Shown piece by piece: positions 54,860 through 64,000 of a stretch of DNA of 64,000 nucleotides (within the stretch, counting starts at the first letter, position 1; the number at the start of each line of letters is the position of its first letter). The stretch spans positions 5,145,045-5,209,044 of the forward strand of contig NC_134936.1 in assembly GCF_051020765.1 (NCBI RefSeq), written 5' to 3'. The DNA comes from Lasioglossum baleicum (lineage: Eukaryota > Arthropoda > Insecta > Hymenoptera > Halictidae). Under the pieces are notes generated by a model. That model made no database searches, was not told where the DNA came from, and saw nothing but the letters and a program-made list of their open reading frames with translations. The position numbers and the translations under genes are program-made.

Positions 54860-54977
54860 GTTCTCCTGTCATTTACTTCGAACTGGTAAACTTATAACAA
54901 TGTTCGACAAGTTTCAACTTTTTCGGATTTGTGACTTGAAATAAACACGCAGCGAGCTTCGTAAGTACTCTTACACC
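54860..54977. repeat. Duplicated segment, copy B (pair with 42725-42851)
   Basis: Same order of blocks as copy A. The similarity stops where a CAGAGGTGGG end begins at 54977, suggesting that the insertion marks the boundary. Confidence 0.75.
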
Positions 54978-55560
54978 AGAGGTGGGAATTATTTGGCGAA
55001 ACAAATATTTCAAATACTATTTAATGTTTTAGATTTTATTTTGCTTAAAGAAAATAGTATTTTAAATAAGATATACAATTTCGAAAATAAAATATTTCTA
55101 TTTTAACAATCTGGACCTCAAGATAAAATACATATTTCTATTTCAACAATTTGTTTTTATAATAACTATCAAATATGTGAAATTAGTTCAGTTTATTTTT
55201 TCATTAGATAAATTCTTATTATTATTTATTTTATCATATAATTTATATGATCATTTATCATTTAATACACATATCATTTATATCATTTATCATATTATTT
55301 CTATAGTTTAGAGAATTTACGTTCTATGTAACTAAAGTGTTACACGTGAAAGTAAGTTGGTATTGAATTTATTAATTGATACAATCGATGGTTCATCTTA
55401 TATCGAAAGATTAAAATGATCTAACCACCATTTTCGTTCTTCGGATATAGACGGCACCAAGTACAATATTTCAAAGGGCTCTACTTAAGCAACAGTCCAG
55501 TCCCTAACAGTCTCCGAAAGTGTTACAAGCCAGGGGACCTATTTTTTATAAAAGCAGCTT
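54977..55560. other. Possible hAT-like left end, then AT-rich filler
   Basis: CAGAGGTGGGAATTATTTGG is a hAT-style tip, similar in kind to CAGTGATGGGCAA at 54810. The following sequence is AT-rich with ATTTCAAATACTATTT-type repeats; no right end was found. Confidence 0.35.
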
Positions 55561-55562
55561 AT

Positions 55563-56241
55563 AGTTCAGTCAACGAAAAGTTGTAGAGGGAAATGGAAAG
55601 AACGCAATTTTTAACTTGGGTCTTTGTTTGGACTAGTTAGGAGGTAAACATACTAAAAGTCCCCACTCCTAGGAGGTGAGCGGAGTGCAGGGGACCTTCT
55701 ATGGTCCCCTTTTTCGGTTTTTCGCTTATATCTCGGAAACTATGCGTCCTAGCGATAAGATCATTCTATACAAAATTAAAGCTGACAAAATGTGTCACAA
55801 GATTGATTCAATTCAGTTTTTCGCTATCACGCATAGTTTCCGAGATATCCGCGCTCAAAGTTCATGAATTGTGAAAAAGAAATTTTTGCCTTATTTGACT
55901 ATAGCTAACTCTTCAGCACAATTAGTGAACTTTGAACGCGGATATCTCGGATACTATGCGAAATAGCGAAAAACTGAATTGAATCAATCTCATGGTACAT
56001 TTTGTCAGCTTTAATTTTGTATAGAATAGTCTTATCGCTAGGAATAATAGTTTCCGAGATATAAGCGGAAAATCGGAAAATGGGACCTTCTACGTGCCCC
56101 CCTGCACCCCGCTCACCTCCGAGGAGTAGGGACTTTTAGTATGGTTACCTCCTAACTAGTCCAAACAAAGTCCCAAAATTAAAAATTGTGTTCCTTCCAT
56201 TTCTCTCTACACCCTCATTATGAGCATTCATTGACTGGACT
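55563..56241. mobile_element. Foldback MITE family GTCCAGTCAA, copy 5
   Basis: AGTTCAGTCAACGAAAAGTT at the left and GAGCATTCATTGACTGGACT at the right, with TA at each edge. The left tip is the AACGAAAAGTTG variant and the right tip the AATGAATGCTCAT variant, so both tip types occur in one element. The simplest complete copy of the family. Confidence 0.85.
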
Positions 56242-56365
56242 ATTAATTTGTCCTCGAAGATGGTCCGAGGTCCGAGGTCTATGAGAATCGTGTACGAATT
56301 CCTATTTGCAATCATTCAATAGAAATAATATATACTAACCCTTAGCACCCTAACTCTGTAAGTAT

Positions 56366-56486
56366 TGTATGAGGTATTATATCAATATCATATCCATAAA
56401 ATGAAAAAAAAATATAGAATGGAATTATTCTAGGTCGGAAGGAATGTTTAGTTTTCGAGTTAAAATAGCTCCGAGTGCAAAGGGCC
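56366..56486. repeat. Truncated piggyBac-like end, third copy
   Basis: TATCCATAAAATGAAAAAAA, TTCTAGGTCGGAAGGAATGT and TAGCTCCGAGTGCAAAGGGC match 38336-38456 and 3390-3447. One end only. Confidence 0.45.
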
Positions 56487-57502
56487 AAAGAAGCTGCAAT
56501 GATTTCTACTGTGAACAAATAAAGGAGCTTTTCGAATCCGCTAAGCGAAAAGACTAATTTTAGCCAGCTGGATCGAGAAAATACCTCCTCGCTGTGTGTC
56601 GTCGTCGCAGATTCAACAGTGACGCACGCGAGTCTCCAGCTCGAGTGTCGCGGCAGATTACTCCCAAGCGTCCTGCTCTGGACAAATAAAGAAAAAACAG
56701 TTTTTGATAGCGATTAAGCGGGGTGGAGCGATACAGTGGCGGGCGTAGAGGGTTAAAAGTGGCGGTGAGCGAGGGTGGAGAACGCAGAAACGCAGCGAGT
56801 CGTAGGAGGTCGGGTCTCCGTGTACAGGTCTAGGGGATGTTTGCGCGCCTGTATGTATCCCGGGCTGCAGTAAGAGCCTGTTGGCATACGTACACGGTCA
56901 GGTAGCGTAGGAACCGTGAAATGTGTACGTGTAGCCCCATACAAACGACAGGCAACGGAGCCAAGCAGCTATCCATCAGGGTGCTTTTGTCGCCCTAATG
57001 AGAGCCTGAATTATTCAGCTTACGAAACACCCCTCTCACTCTCTCTCTCCCTTTTTCTCACTCTTCCTCTACGAACATCCTCCCCTCCTCGTCCTCCAGA
57101 CCCCCTCTGCCACTCCCTCTCCGGAGAACCTGCTTGCACTCGTTGCAAAACTTAAGAGTTGGTCGGCCATTCCGGTGCGTAGGTTAACGTCGCGTTCCCG
57201 ATTACCGATTTCGTAAGGCTTACGCGAAGTTTCTGGTCAGATCACGACAACGTGGTTCTGCCATTCGTAGCAGAATTAGTGTGCTTCACTGTAAATCCAG
57301 TTATGCTTTACCCATACAATGATCCTGTTTGCGAACGGATTAGGTGGTCACAAAGATCTGTAAGTCAGCTAAATCAGATGCTTTACCATTCACTATAAAT
57401 TGCGATATGTACAAAAGATTTATACAACTGGCTGATCCTGGCATCTTCGATTGTCTCTGTTACAATAAGTTTCATTTAACAATTTATGTACCAGTCTTTG
57501 CA
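56487..57502. other. GC-rich island, no gene identified
   Basis: 56560-57300 is GC-rich with a short CT/CCTC tract at 57034-57125. Frames at 56753-56944 (minus) and 56916-57155 (plus) overlap on opposite strands and have no known domain. Confidence 0.3.
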
Positions 57503-57506
57503 TTAA

Positions 57507-57857
57507 GGGGGTAATCTCGTATCCAGAATTGCAAGGGTGCGCCTCCTTATTTGTCGATGATGCAACGCTGGGGTTTTTCAGTAGTCAAAAGCGTTAGATA
57601 ATAGAAAAAAGTCCTATTTGTATGTTTACGAGTGGTAATTTGCATTATTCGGAAGCACAAAGCTGCGCGTGCAGCTATTTTCATAAAGCTGCGACAGCTA
57701 CACGCTGTCGAATAATGCAACTTGCGCCTCGTAAACGTAAAAATAGGACTTTTGTAGGCGATTGGGGCCTAGATTGATCTTTTATCTAGCGCTTTTATCG
57801 AGAAATGAGAGGGCGCATCCCACACCCTTGTAATCCTGGAAACAAGAGTCTACCCCC
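57507..57857. repeat. TTAA-type palindromic MITE (copy 3, intact)
   Basis: GGGGGTAATCTCGTATCCAG and the inverted CCTGGAAACAAGAGTCTACC form the ends, with TTAA on both sides (57503-57506, 57858-57861). Inner blocks TTCAGTAGTCAAAAGCGTTA, GTAATTTGCATTATTCGG and GCTATTTTCATAAAGCTGCG match copies 1 and 2. The best example for defining the family. Confidence 0.8.
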
Positions 57858-58049
57858 TTAACCCTTAGCATAACATTTTCATAAAATGTTTTATAAAATG
57901 TAATGGACTAAGAGCGTCACGATAACTAGGAGTCGTAAATTAAATATCCTTATTTGTTATAATTATAAGGCATATAAGCCACACAGCTTGAACGGAAAGT
58001 AATCAAAAATTGGTCCGGCGCGGAACGTGATAATAAAGAACAATCTATT

Positions 58050-58344
58050 CAGGGTGTCTCAGTTAACTTGATCACCTCGAATAGTGATTTAACGCTACAT
58101 TTTATCAAAATTTTAAGACCTTTATGATCTGGAAGCACAGTCGGCCAATAGACAGTTGGCGCGCCGCGCGCACCGGGCCAACCGGGCCAACTTGCGTCTA
58201 GGTCGCGCTCTGATTGGTCAGTGTTTTTCGTTAATAACCCCTAAGCAGAGCCACGGATAACATTTTTGCAAAGGAAAATGTCGCTTCAAATGATCTCAGG
58301 ATCCTCCCATTTCCGGGATGTGCAGGACTTTTGGGGCCACCCTG
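58050..58344. repeat. Possible CAGGGTGTC-ended element with a TTAA-MITE arm inside
   Basis: CAGGGTGTCTCAGTTAACTT at the left and GGGGCCACCCTG at the right have inverted CAGGGTG tips only. Inside, CTCTGATTGGTCAGTGTTTT and TCGTTAATAACCCCT correspond to the right arm of the TTAA MITE type B at 30719-30820, and CCAATAGACAGTTGGC is a small hairpin. Confidence 0.4.
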
Positions 58345-58422
58345 TACAGAGTGACACTCTGTTCTGTTTTCTCTTTCCTGCCCACAACTCAACGTGTTTA
58401 CAAACAGAAAATAAACAAGATT

Positions 58423-59305
58423 AGTCCAGTCAATGAATGCTCATAAAGGGGGCGTAGAGGGAAATGGAAGGAATACAATTTTTAACTTTGAGACTTTGGA
58501 CTAGTTAGGAGCTAAACATACTAAAAGTCCCCACTCCTAGAAGGTGAGCGGGCTACAGGGGGGCACGTAGAAGTCACCTTTTTCGGTTTTCTGCTTATAC
58601 AATCTCGGAAACTATGTGTCCTAGCGATAATACCGTTCCATACAAAATTAAAGCTGACAAAATCTGCTATAAGATTGATTCGATTAGCTTTTTGGCTATC
58701 TCGCATAGTTTTCGAGATATCCAAGCTCAAAGTTCACTAATTGTGAAAAAGAAGAGCCATATTTGACTAGCTAACTCTTCAGCACGATTAGTGAACTTTG
58801 AGCGCGGATATCTCGGAAACAATGCGTCCTAGCGATAAGATCATTCTATACAAAATTAAAGCTGACAAAATGTGCCACAAAATTGATTCGATTCAGTTTT
58901 TCGTTTTATCTCGCATAGTTTCCAAAATATCCGCGCTCAAAGTTCACTAATTGTGAAAAAGAAAAGCCTCATTTGACTAGCTAACTCTTCAGCACGATTA
59001 GTGAACTTTGAGCGCGGATATCTCGGAAACTATGCGAGATAGCGAAAAACTGAATCGAATCAATCCTATGGCACATTCTGTCAGCTTTAATTTTGTACGG
59101 AATGGTCTTATCGCTAGGACGCATAGTTTCCGAGATATACGCGAAAACCGAAAAAGGGGACCTTCTACGTGCCCCCCTGCACCCCGCTCACCTTCTAGGA
59201 GTGGGGACTTTTAGTATGTTTACCTCCTCACTAGTCCAAACAAAGACTCAAAGTTAAAAATTGTGTTCCTTCCATTTCCCTCTACAACTTTTCGTTGACT
59301 GGTCT
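58423..59305. mobile_element. Foldback MITE family GTCCAGTCAA, copy 6
   Basis: AGTCCAGTCAATGAATGCTC to CAACTTTTCGTTGACTGGTCTA. The central module, TTGACTAGCTAACTCTTCAG plus CACGATTAGTGAACTTTGAG, is duplicated in tandem (about 58757-58815 and 58973-59020), so this copy is longer than 55563-56241. Frames 58521-58730 (minus) and 59008-59214 (plus) are arm by-products. Confidence 0.83.
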
Positions 59306-60715
59306 AGATGCCGCCCCGGAACAGGCTTACGTTGCCACGGAGCATGCAAGAATACGGAAAATTCAATACAGTATTAGTCATAGTTTTTTGCAAATATCTC
59401 GAAAACTAAATCCGAACGACAGATAAATGTATTCACAGAAGTTGTTCAAAATGTTGTCCTCGACAACATATGTCAAGGTGAAGGTGATCCGAGATGGGTC
59501 CCCTCAAAGCTACAGTTACCAAAAATACTGTTATATCATTTTCAACCTGTTCAACATATTAAGAAAGAAAATTTTGCATGTCACTCGAGTTTGTTGCAAT
59601 TCAGGTAGACAATGTTTATTTTGCTGTTTGTTTATTTCGTCCATTTCGGACAACATGAAAAATTTCGACGTTTGGCCAGCTTTCCAGGGCAAATTACTCG
59701 CTGCGGCGTTGTTTCCGAAGAGTTACCGAATAAATTCAAGATTCTAGTTGTTTGGCATCTTCTTGAAAAAATTACCTTGTATAGATACCGAGGATTCTGC
59801 GTTCGCCGAAAAAGCGTGAAAACAAGGGAGGACCGCGTAGCCGTTGGTGTTCGGCGACAAAAGCTACAGTCGGCATAAACTCGTAGGAACGACAACCGTT
59901 TTGCAAGCCGCAACGAACGATCCAGGCCGGCAGCAGTCCCGCTAAATAATCATAACTCAGAGAGACATTTGTAACGCCAGCCTCTCGCTCGTATTTATCG
60001 CTGTTGTTGGACGGTTTGTTGCAGCAATAACGGTAATGGGCCGGCCCGCCTGGCCACTCCACCCCCTCGCGCCACACCGACGACCCTAGAATCCGCCGCC
60101 ACCGGCGGCTACCCCTTGCCAAGCGATTTATCCTCGGGTAATTAGCACCGGTAATAATTAATGCCGCCGCGCATTGTGCTAATTATCACCGGAGAACCTT
60201 TTAAGAAATGAAAGAACATTCGAAATAAAACAAAGAGGGCCGACCGTAGGAGCGCGAAGACCGGACACGAGCAAACGACCGACGAGGAAAGTTTCAGAGA
60301 TAAATAGAATGATAGAAAAAGATATTTACAAACCTAAGAACAAGACTCCGCGCTAATAGGTAATAATAAAGATAGGATATAGTGCGACGAACGTCTATGT
60401 GCGCGTAGGTGATCGTAATTGAACATTTAGATTGTTTGTTTCTTTGTCTCGGGGAGCTTTCGGAAGTTGAGTCTGCGATCAAACCGGCGAGGATTCGAGA
60501 AATTTTTTAAATGGAAAACCAGAGACCAAAAGTAACAGTCATCTTAAAATTTTCTACGATGAAACTCATTGATAAAACGTTGATTATTATTGAAACTTAA
60601 GATGATCAACACACAAAGTATTTTTTTAGAAATCCGAAGAACAATATTATTAAAACATCGATTTTTTCACTTTCTGGTTATAAATGACAGTTGTTAGAGT
60701 CCAAAAAATGTTGAT
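59306..60715. other. Single-copy region with GC-rich core 59880-60480; no gene identified
   Basis: Overlapping frames on both strands at 59427-59913 and 59772-60122 have no recognisable domain. A symmetrical TAATTAGCAC / GTGCTAATTA pair lies at 60139-60185. No transposon end was seen, so host regulatory DNA or an unrecognised exon is possible. Confidence 0.3.
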
Positions 60716-62466
60716 CCTACTCGATAACTGTTCTCGATGGAGAAGAACGATTTCGATTGCTCAAAGCAGTTATCGATGGCAGAAATAAACTTCTATCACT
60801 CATAACAGTTATCAATGTGCGACATTTACTTCGATCACGAGAGGGCCTAGCAGACTAAGATCGGTCCAGCGGCCCCACCCACAATTTTTATTGCTATTAT
60901 GTGGAAAACAATGGTTTTAAGTTAGTTTTAGGTTGAAAGATAACACCCTAAAATTTTAAGTCGCTAACCCTTCGTTACCTTCGTATAAGGATGATATGAA
61001 GGTAAATACCCTTAACTGTATCATTTTTTTTCTCGGTTGTTAATTAAGATATTCAGATAAAAAGAAAACGAAAATACTCGAACTTACCTCCTTCATATCA
61101 TACATTTTTTCACCATCGTGTTCAAATTATTAAGGGTAGAAAAAAATCATTTAATTTTTTAGGGGTAAGAATTGCAAGCAACCCTTCGAGTGACCACTTC
61201 CAAAAAATTCAAGAACAATGTTCTGTTGCTTATCTAACGTATAAAAAAGTTTCAAGGTGGTCGGATCGTGGGTCGATGGGTGGTAGGGGTGGTCTGAGAC
61301 ACACTGTATATGTATAATATAATCGCATATAAAACTATATACTACTTGTGTAATGTTATACGTCGCGTTTAAAAAGAAATAATTGATCAAGAAGGGACTT
61401 AATATCCTGATAATAAACATTGCACTGTACATTATACCATTATAATGACGTAATTTTATTTGTTTTTCAATATTTAACTATGTTCCACCAATCCGACCAT
61501 CTTGAAACTTTTTTATACGTTAGATAAGCAACAGTACATTGTTCTTGAATTTTTTGAAAGTGGTCACTCGAAGGGTAGCGTGCAATTCCCACCCCTAAAA
61601 AGTTAAATGATTTTTTTCTACCCTTAATAATTTGAACACGATGGTGAAAAAAATGTATGATATGAAGGATGTAAGTTCGAGTATTTTCGTTTTTTTTATC
61701 CGAATATCTTAATTAACAACCGAGAAAAAAAATGATACAGTTAAGGGTATTTACCCTTTGTATTTACCCTACGTTAGCGACTTAAAATTTTAGGGGGTTA
61801 TCTTTCAACCTAAAACCATTGTTTTCCGCACAATATCAATAAAAATTGTGGGTGGGGCCGCTGGACCAATCTTAGTCTGCTAGGCCCAAAGGTCGTTCAT
61901 ATCAGTTATCAATGAGAGAATTTCATTTCGATCACTCATAACAGTTATGAATGGTAGAAGTTAATTTCAATCACTCATAATAGTTATCAATGAAAGGAAT
62001 TTACTTCGACAGCTCATAACAGTTATCAATGAGAGAATTTCATTTCGATCACTCATAGCAGTTATCAATGGGAGAAGTTAATTTCAATCGCTCATAACAG
62101 TTATCAATGAAAGAAATTTACTTCGATAGCTCATAACCGTTATCAATGAGAGAATTTCATTTCTATCACTTATAAATCACCCGTCTCTTATCGATGACTG
62201 TTATGAGCAATCGAAATAAACTTCTCCCAACGATAATTATTATGAGCGATTGAAATGAACTTCTCTCGTCGACAACTGTTATGAGCGATCGAAATAAATT
62301 TCTTTCGTCAATAATTCTTATACATATATGAGCAATTGAAATGAATTTCTTTGGTCAATATTTCTTATGAGCGAATGAAATAAATTTCTCTTATCGATAA
62401 CTGTTATAAGTGATCGAAATGAAATCCTCTTATTGATAACTGTTATGAGCGTTTGGAATGAACATG
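60716..62466. repeat. 39-bp satellite in triplets with an orientation switch
   Basis: Monomers of 39 bp built on CTCATAACAGTTATCAATGA. From 61910 to about 62165 three monomer types (ending GAGAGAATTTCATTTCGATC, AGAAGTTAATTTCAATC and GAAATTTACTTCGATAGC) cycle in order, a 117-bp higher-order unit. From about 62190 to 62460 the monomers run in the opposite orientation (ACTGTTATGAGCGATCGAAA). A few monomers at 60716-60842 precede the element inserted at 60843-61887. Not a CRISPR: there are no unique spacers. Confidence 0.9.
60843..61887. mobile_element. Long-TIR element inserted in the 39-bp satellite
   Basis: Ends GGGCCTAGCAGACTAAGATC and the inverted GATTGGTCCAGC-type GGACCAATCTTAGTCTGC, TAGGCCC. 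Arms of about 400-424 bp (60843-61266, 61491-61887). The AT-rich loop of about 220 bp has no transposase. The tip followed by CCAGCGGCCCC parallels the 14323-17799 element (GGGTCTAGCCGGATAAG, then CCAGCGGCCCC), so they are related. No clear target duplication. Confidence 0.75.
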
Positions 62467-62472
62467 TCTGAT

Positions 62473-63455
62473 CAGGGCCGACGCGAGGCAGGTTCAGCGC
62501 GTTCGCCGGAACCCGGCCTCGCGTTTTGAAAGGCCCCGCGGTCTACGAAAACTCATCAGACATTTTGCAGGACCCCCTGTATAGTAGATTCGGGTGTGTG
62601 TGGAAAATGTAATCGCATAATCCACTAATCGCAATGACAACTTGCTGCACACTAACATGAGTGCGAGATTTTCTCTCTCGTCTTTGCATTGAAATATTTT
62701 GTTGCAGCATGTTGCAGACGTTGACATTAAATGTTGACATCAAACGTTGACAAGTCTGCAACACGGTGTTAAGGAAATTACCCAATTAGAAAACACCGAT
62801 TTTGATCAACGTTTTACAGAATGATGATACCATAAACAGATGCAAGACATTTTTTTAGTAGCGATCATTCAGTTTGAAGGCGTGACAAAACTCATCAAAG
62901 ATCAGTGTAACTCCATAAAGTCCTTATATCCTGGAAACTATTTCAGATAAAAAGATCCGAACGCTTTCAGAGAAATGTACTTTTTACAAGAAATTAAACT
63001 ATATCAATAGTTTATTCCGAAAGACATCTATATTAATATAATTACAGATTTTGTACTTTCAATTAATTTTTTGCCCCTTGAAAGCGAATTATGGATGTGA
63101 AAAAATATGACTTGCATTTCTTTAATTAAGGTACCAATATTCTAGATTCTAGAAGAACGGTGCGGCGTTACAAAGTTACAAATAATGTTAACTACGCCAG
63201 TAATCGTGGCATCAGCTGAACGTAGTTTCTCTCGATTGAAACTAATAAAAAATTATCGTCGATCATCAATAAGCCAAGACCGATTTACATCTTTGGCTAT
63301 TCTTTCAATAGAAAGCGAAGTAGCAAAGTCAATCAATTTTGATGACGTAATCAAAGATTTTGCGGCGGAAAAAGCGAGAAAAATTATGTAATATTTATCT
63401 TACAAAAAATATATGTAACATCTTTTGTACTTATAATAAATAATTCCTTCTTGTC
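62473..63455 (+). mobile_element. hAT element, left end and decayed gene
   Basis: Starts CAGGGCCGACGCGAGGCAGG, a hAT-style tip, directly after the satellite. A plus-strand remnant of a hAT transposase C-terminus follows at 62780-63391. The matching right tip (CGGCCCTG) is not seen before another element begins at about 63456, so the right end is either beyond the window or lost. Confidence 0.65.
62780..63391 (+). pseudogene. hAT transposase C-terminal remnant (ZMYM1/52-kDa-repressor-like group)
   Basis: The open stretch 63185-63391 (68 residues) reads TPVIVASAERSFSRLKLIKN and continues through RRSSISQDRFTSLAILSIES to FAAEKARKIM and a stop. This is the hAT C-terminal dimerisation domain as found in THAP/52-kDa-repressor- and ZMYM1-like transposases. 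Upstream, in interrupted frames, pieces such as SLYPGNYFR and DFVLSINFLPLESELWM belong to the region before it. Stops at several points show it is dead. The zinc finger and the catalytic Asp regions are not visible, so the element is internally deleted. Assignment to hAT is firm, subgroup moderate. Confidence 0.78.
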
Positions 63456-64000
63456 AAAGGGTATAGCCGGATAAGGTAGTCAAAAATGCCCTTGAACCGA
63501 ATTTTATCGACGATGTGCCATTCGATAGAGCACCAAGAAAAAACATACTGTGCAAAATTTCTACCCTGTATCTCGATCGGGAGGGTAGTTATGGGGTAAA
63601 ATCGAAAAATCAGTTTTTGGCCTATTTTCCCTAATTAATGACGTTTAGAAATTCTGAAAAAAATCTGACACATGTCAAGAACCCAAATACATACTTTGCA
63701 ATTAGTTTCAGATTTTTAAAAGGGAAATCCTGCTTGTAAAAAATCAAAAACCTCAAAAAAATCGAAAAAATGCAGATTTCACATGGAAATTCTCGAGTGT
63801 CCACTTTTATATTTTTACAGTAGCAGTATATTGTTATAAGTATTGTTCATGAATTTTTTCAGATTTTTCGGTTTGGTGCGCCGTTGTTAAAAAAATAAAA
63901 ACCGATTTTTTCGACGTTTTTCCGCGAAGAACTAAGCTAACCTCAAAATTGTTACGTTCTATTTATTCTGTAAGTCTATCAGGCTCTGATAAACCTTGAG
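63456..64000. mobile_element. Left part of a third long-TIR-type element, cut by the window end
   Basis: AAAGGGTATAGCCGGATAAG is nearly the same tip as AAAGGGTCTAGCCGGATAAG at 14326. The following sequence differs but has the same style (short runs of GGGGTAAAATCG, TTCTGAAAAAAATCTG). The right half would lie outside the window. It appears inserted in or next to the hAT remnant. Confidence 0.5.

Noticed and set aside
25771..59214. A conserved small protein family reading SADISETMRDSEKLNRI
   Set aside because: The peptides come from inverted modules of the GTCCAGTCAA foldback family and appear on both strands and in several frames.
60716..62466. CRISPR-like repeat array
   Set aside because: Monomers are contiguous 39-bp units without unique spacers, occur in both orientations, and the context is eukaryotic. 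It is a minisatellite.

Overview
The window reads as a transposon-dense, gene-poor stretch of an insect nuclear genome. A hymenopteran (ant, bee or wasp) is my best guess, but I cannot name a species. The basis is the mix of Tc1/mariner, hAT, Helitron and LINE remnants, the many long-inverted-repeat elements with TA, TTAA or 3-bp target duplications, the AT-rich background broken by short GC-rich islands, and the absence of operons or compact genes. I found no host protein-coding exon, rRNA or canonical tRNA that I can defend. Every recognisable protein signature belongs to a decayed transposable element.

Layout. 1-9.4 kb: weak LTR-like sequence at the edge, AT-rich filler, small MITEs, an RTE-like LINE tail, and two GC- or purine-rich islands (4.9-6.3 kb and 8.2-9.4 kb, the second holding a long CT microsatellite). 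9.5-14.3 kb: a complete but dead Tc3-like transposon and a Helitron 3' part with PIF1-type helicase remains. 14.3-17.8 kb: a very young element with two 927-bp inverted arms, its loop occupied by a pogo-like element. 18-26.8 kb: a foldback made of duplicated transposase ends, a complete hAT element with dead transposase, a mariner remnant, and a 0.2-kb duplicated segment hit at the same TA by two different transposons. 28-32.5 kb: a 1.25-kb inverted-repeat element with a minisatellite loop, two TTAA MITEs sharing one TTAA, and a small hAT. 34-39.9 kb: a DD34D mariner pseudogene, a LINE reverse-transcriptase tail split by a TSD-flanked insertion, and palindromic MITEs. 40.5-46.7 kb: a hAT-type element stuffed with three MITEs, more palindromes, and a perfect mini-mariner. 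49.1-59.3 kb: a 342-bp-arm palindrome, two elements with PIF/Harbinger-like 3-bp duplications, and three copies of the most abundant foldback family. 60.7-64 kb: a 39-bp satellite in higher-order triplets that reverses orientation, split by a long-TIR element, then a hAT remnant and another long-TIR element running off the window.

The elements are nested. This gives relative ages: for example the pogo-like element sits in the 927-bp-arm element, a Harbinger-like MITE sits in a hAT-like element, and a pogo-like MITE sits in a TTAA MITE. The GC-rich islands between elements are the only sequence likely to be under host constraint. They could be regulatory DNA, or unrecognised UTR or exon sequence of a gene with large introns. 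All boundaries were read by eye; family names rest on motifs and target duplications, not on a database search.
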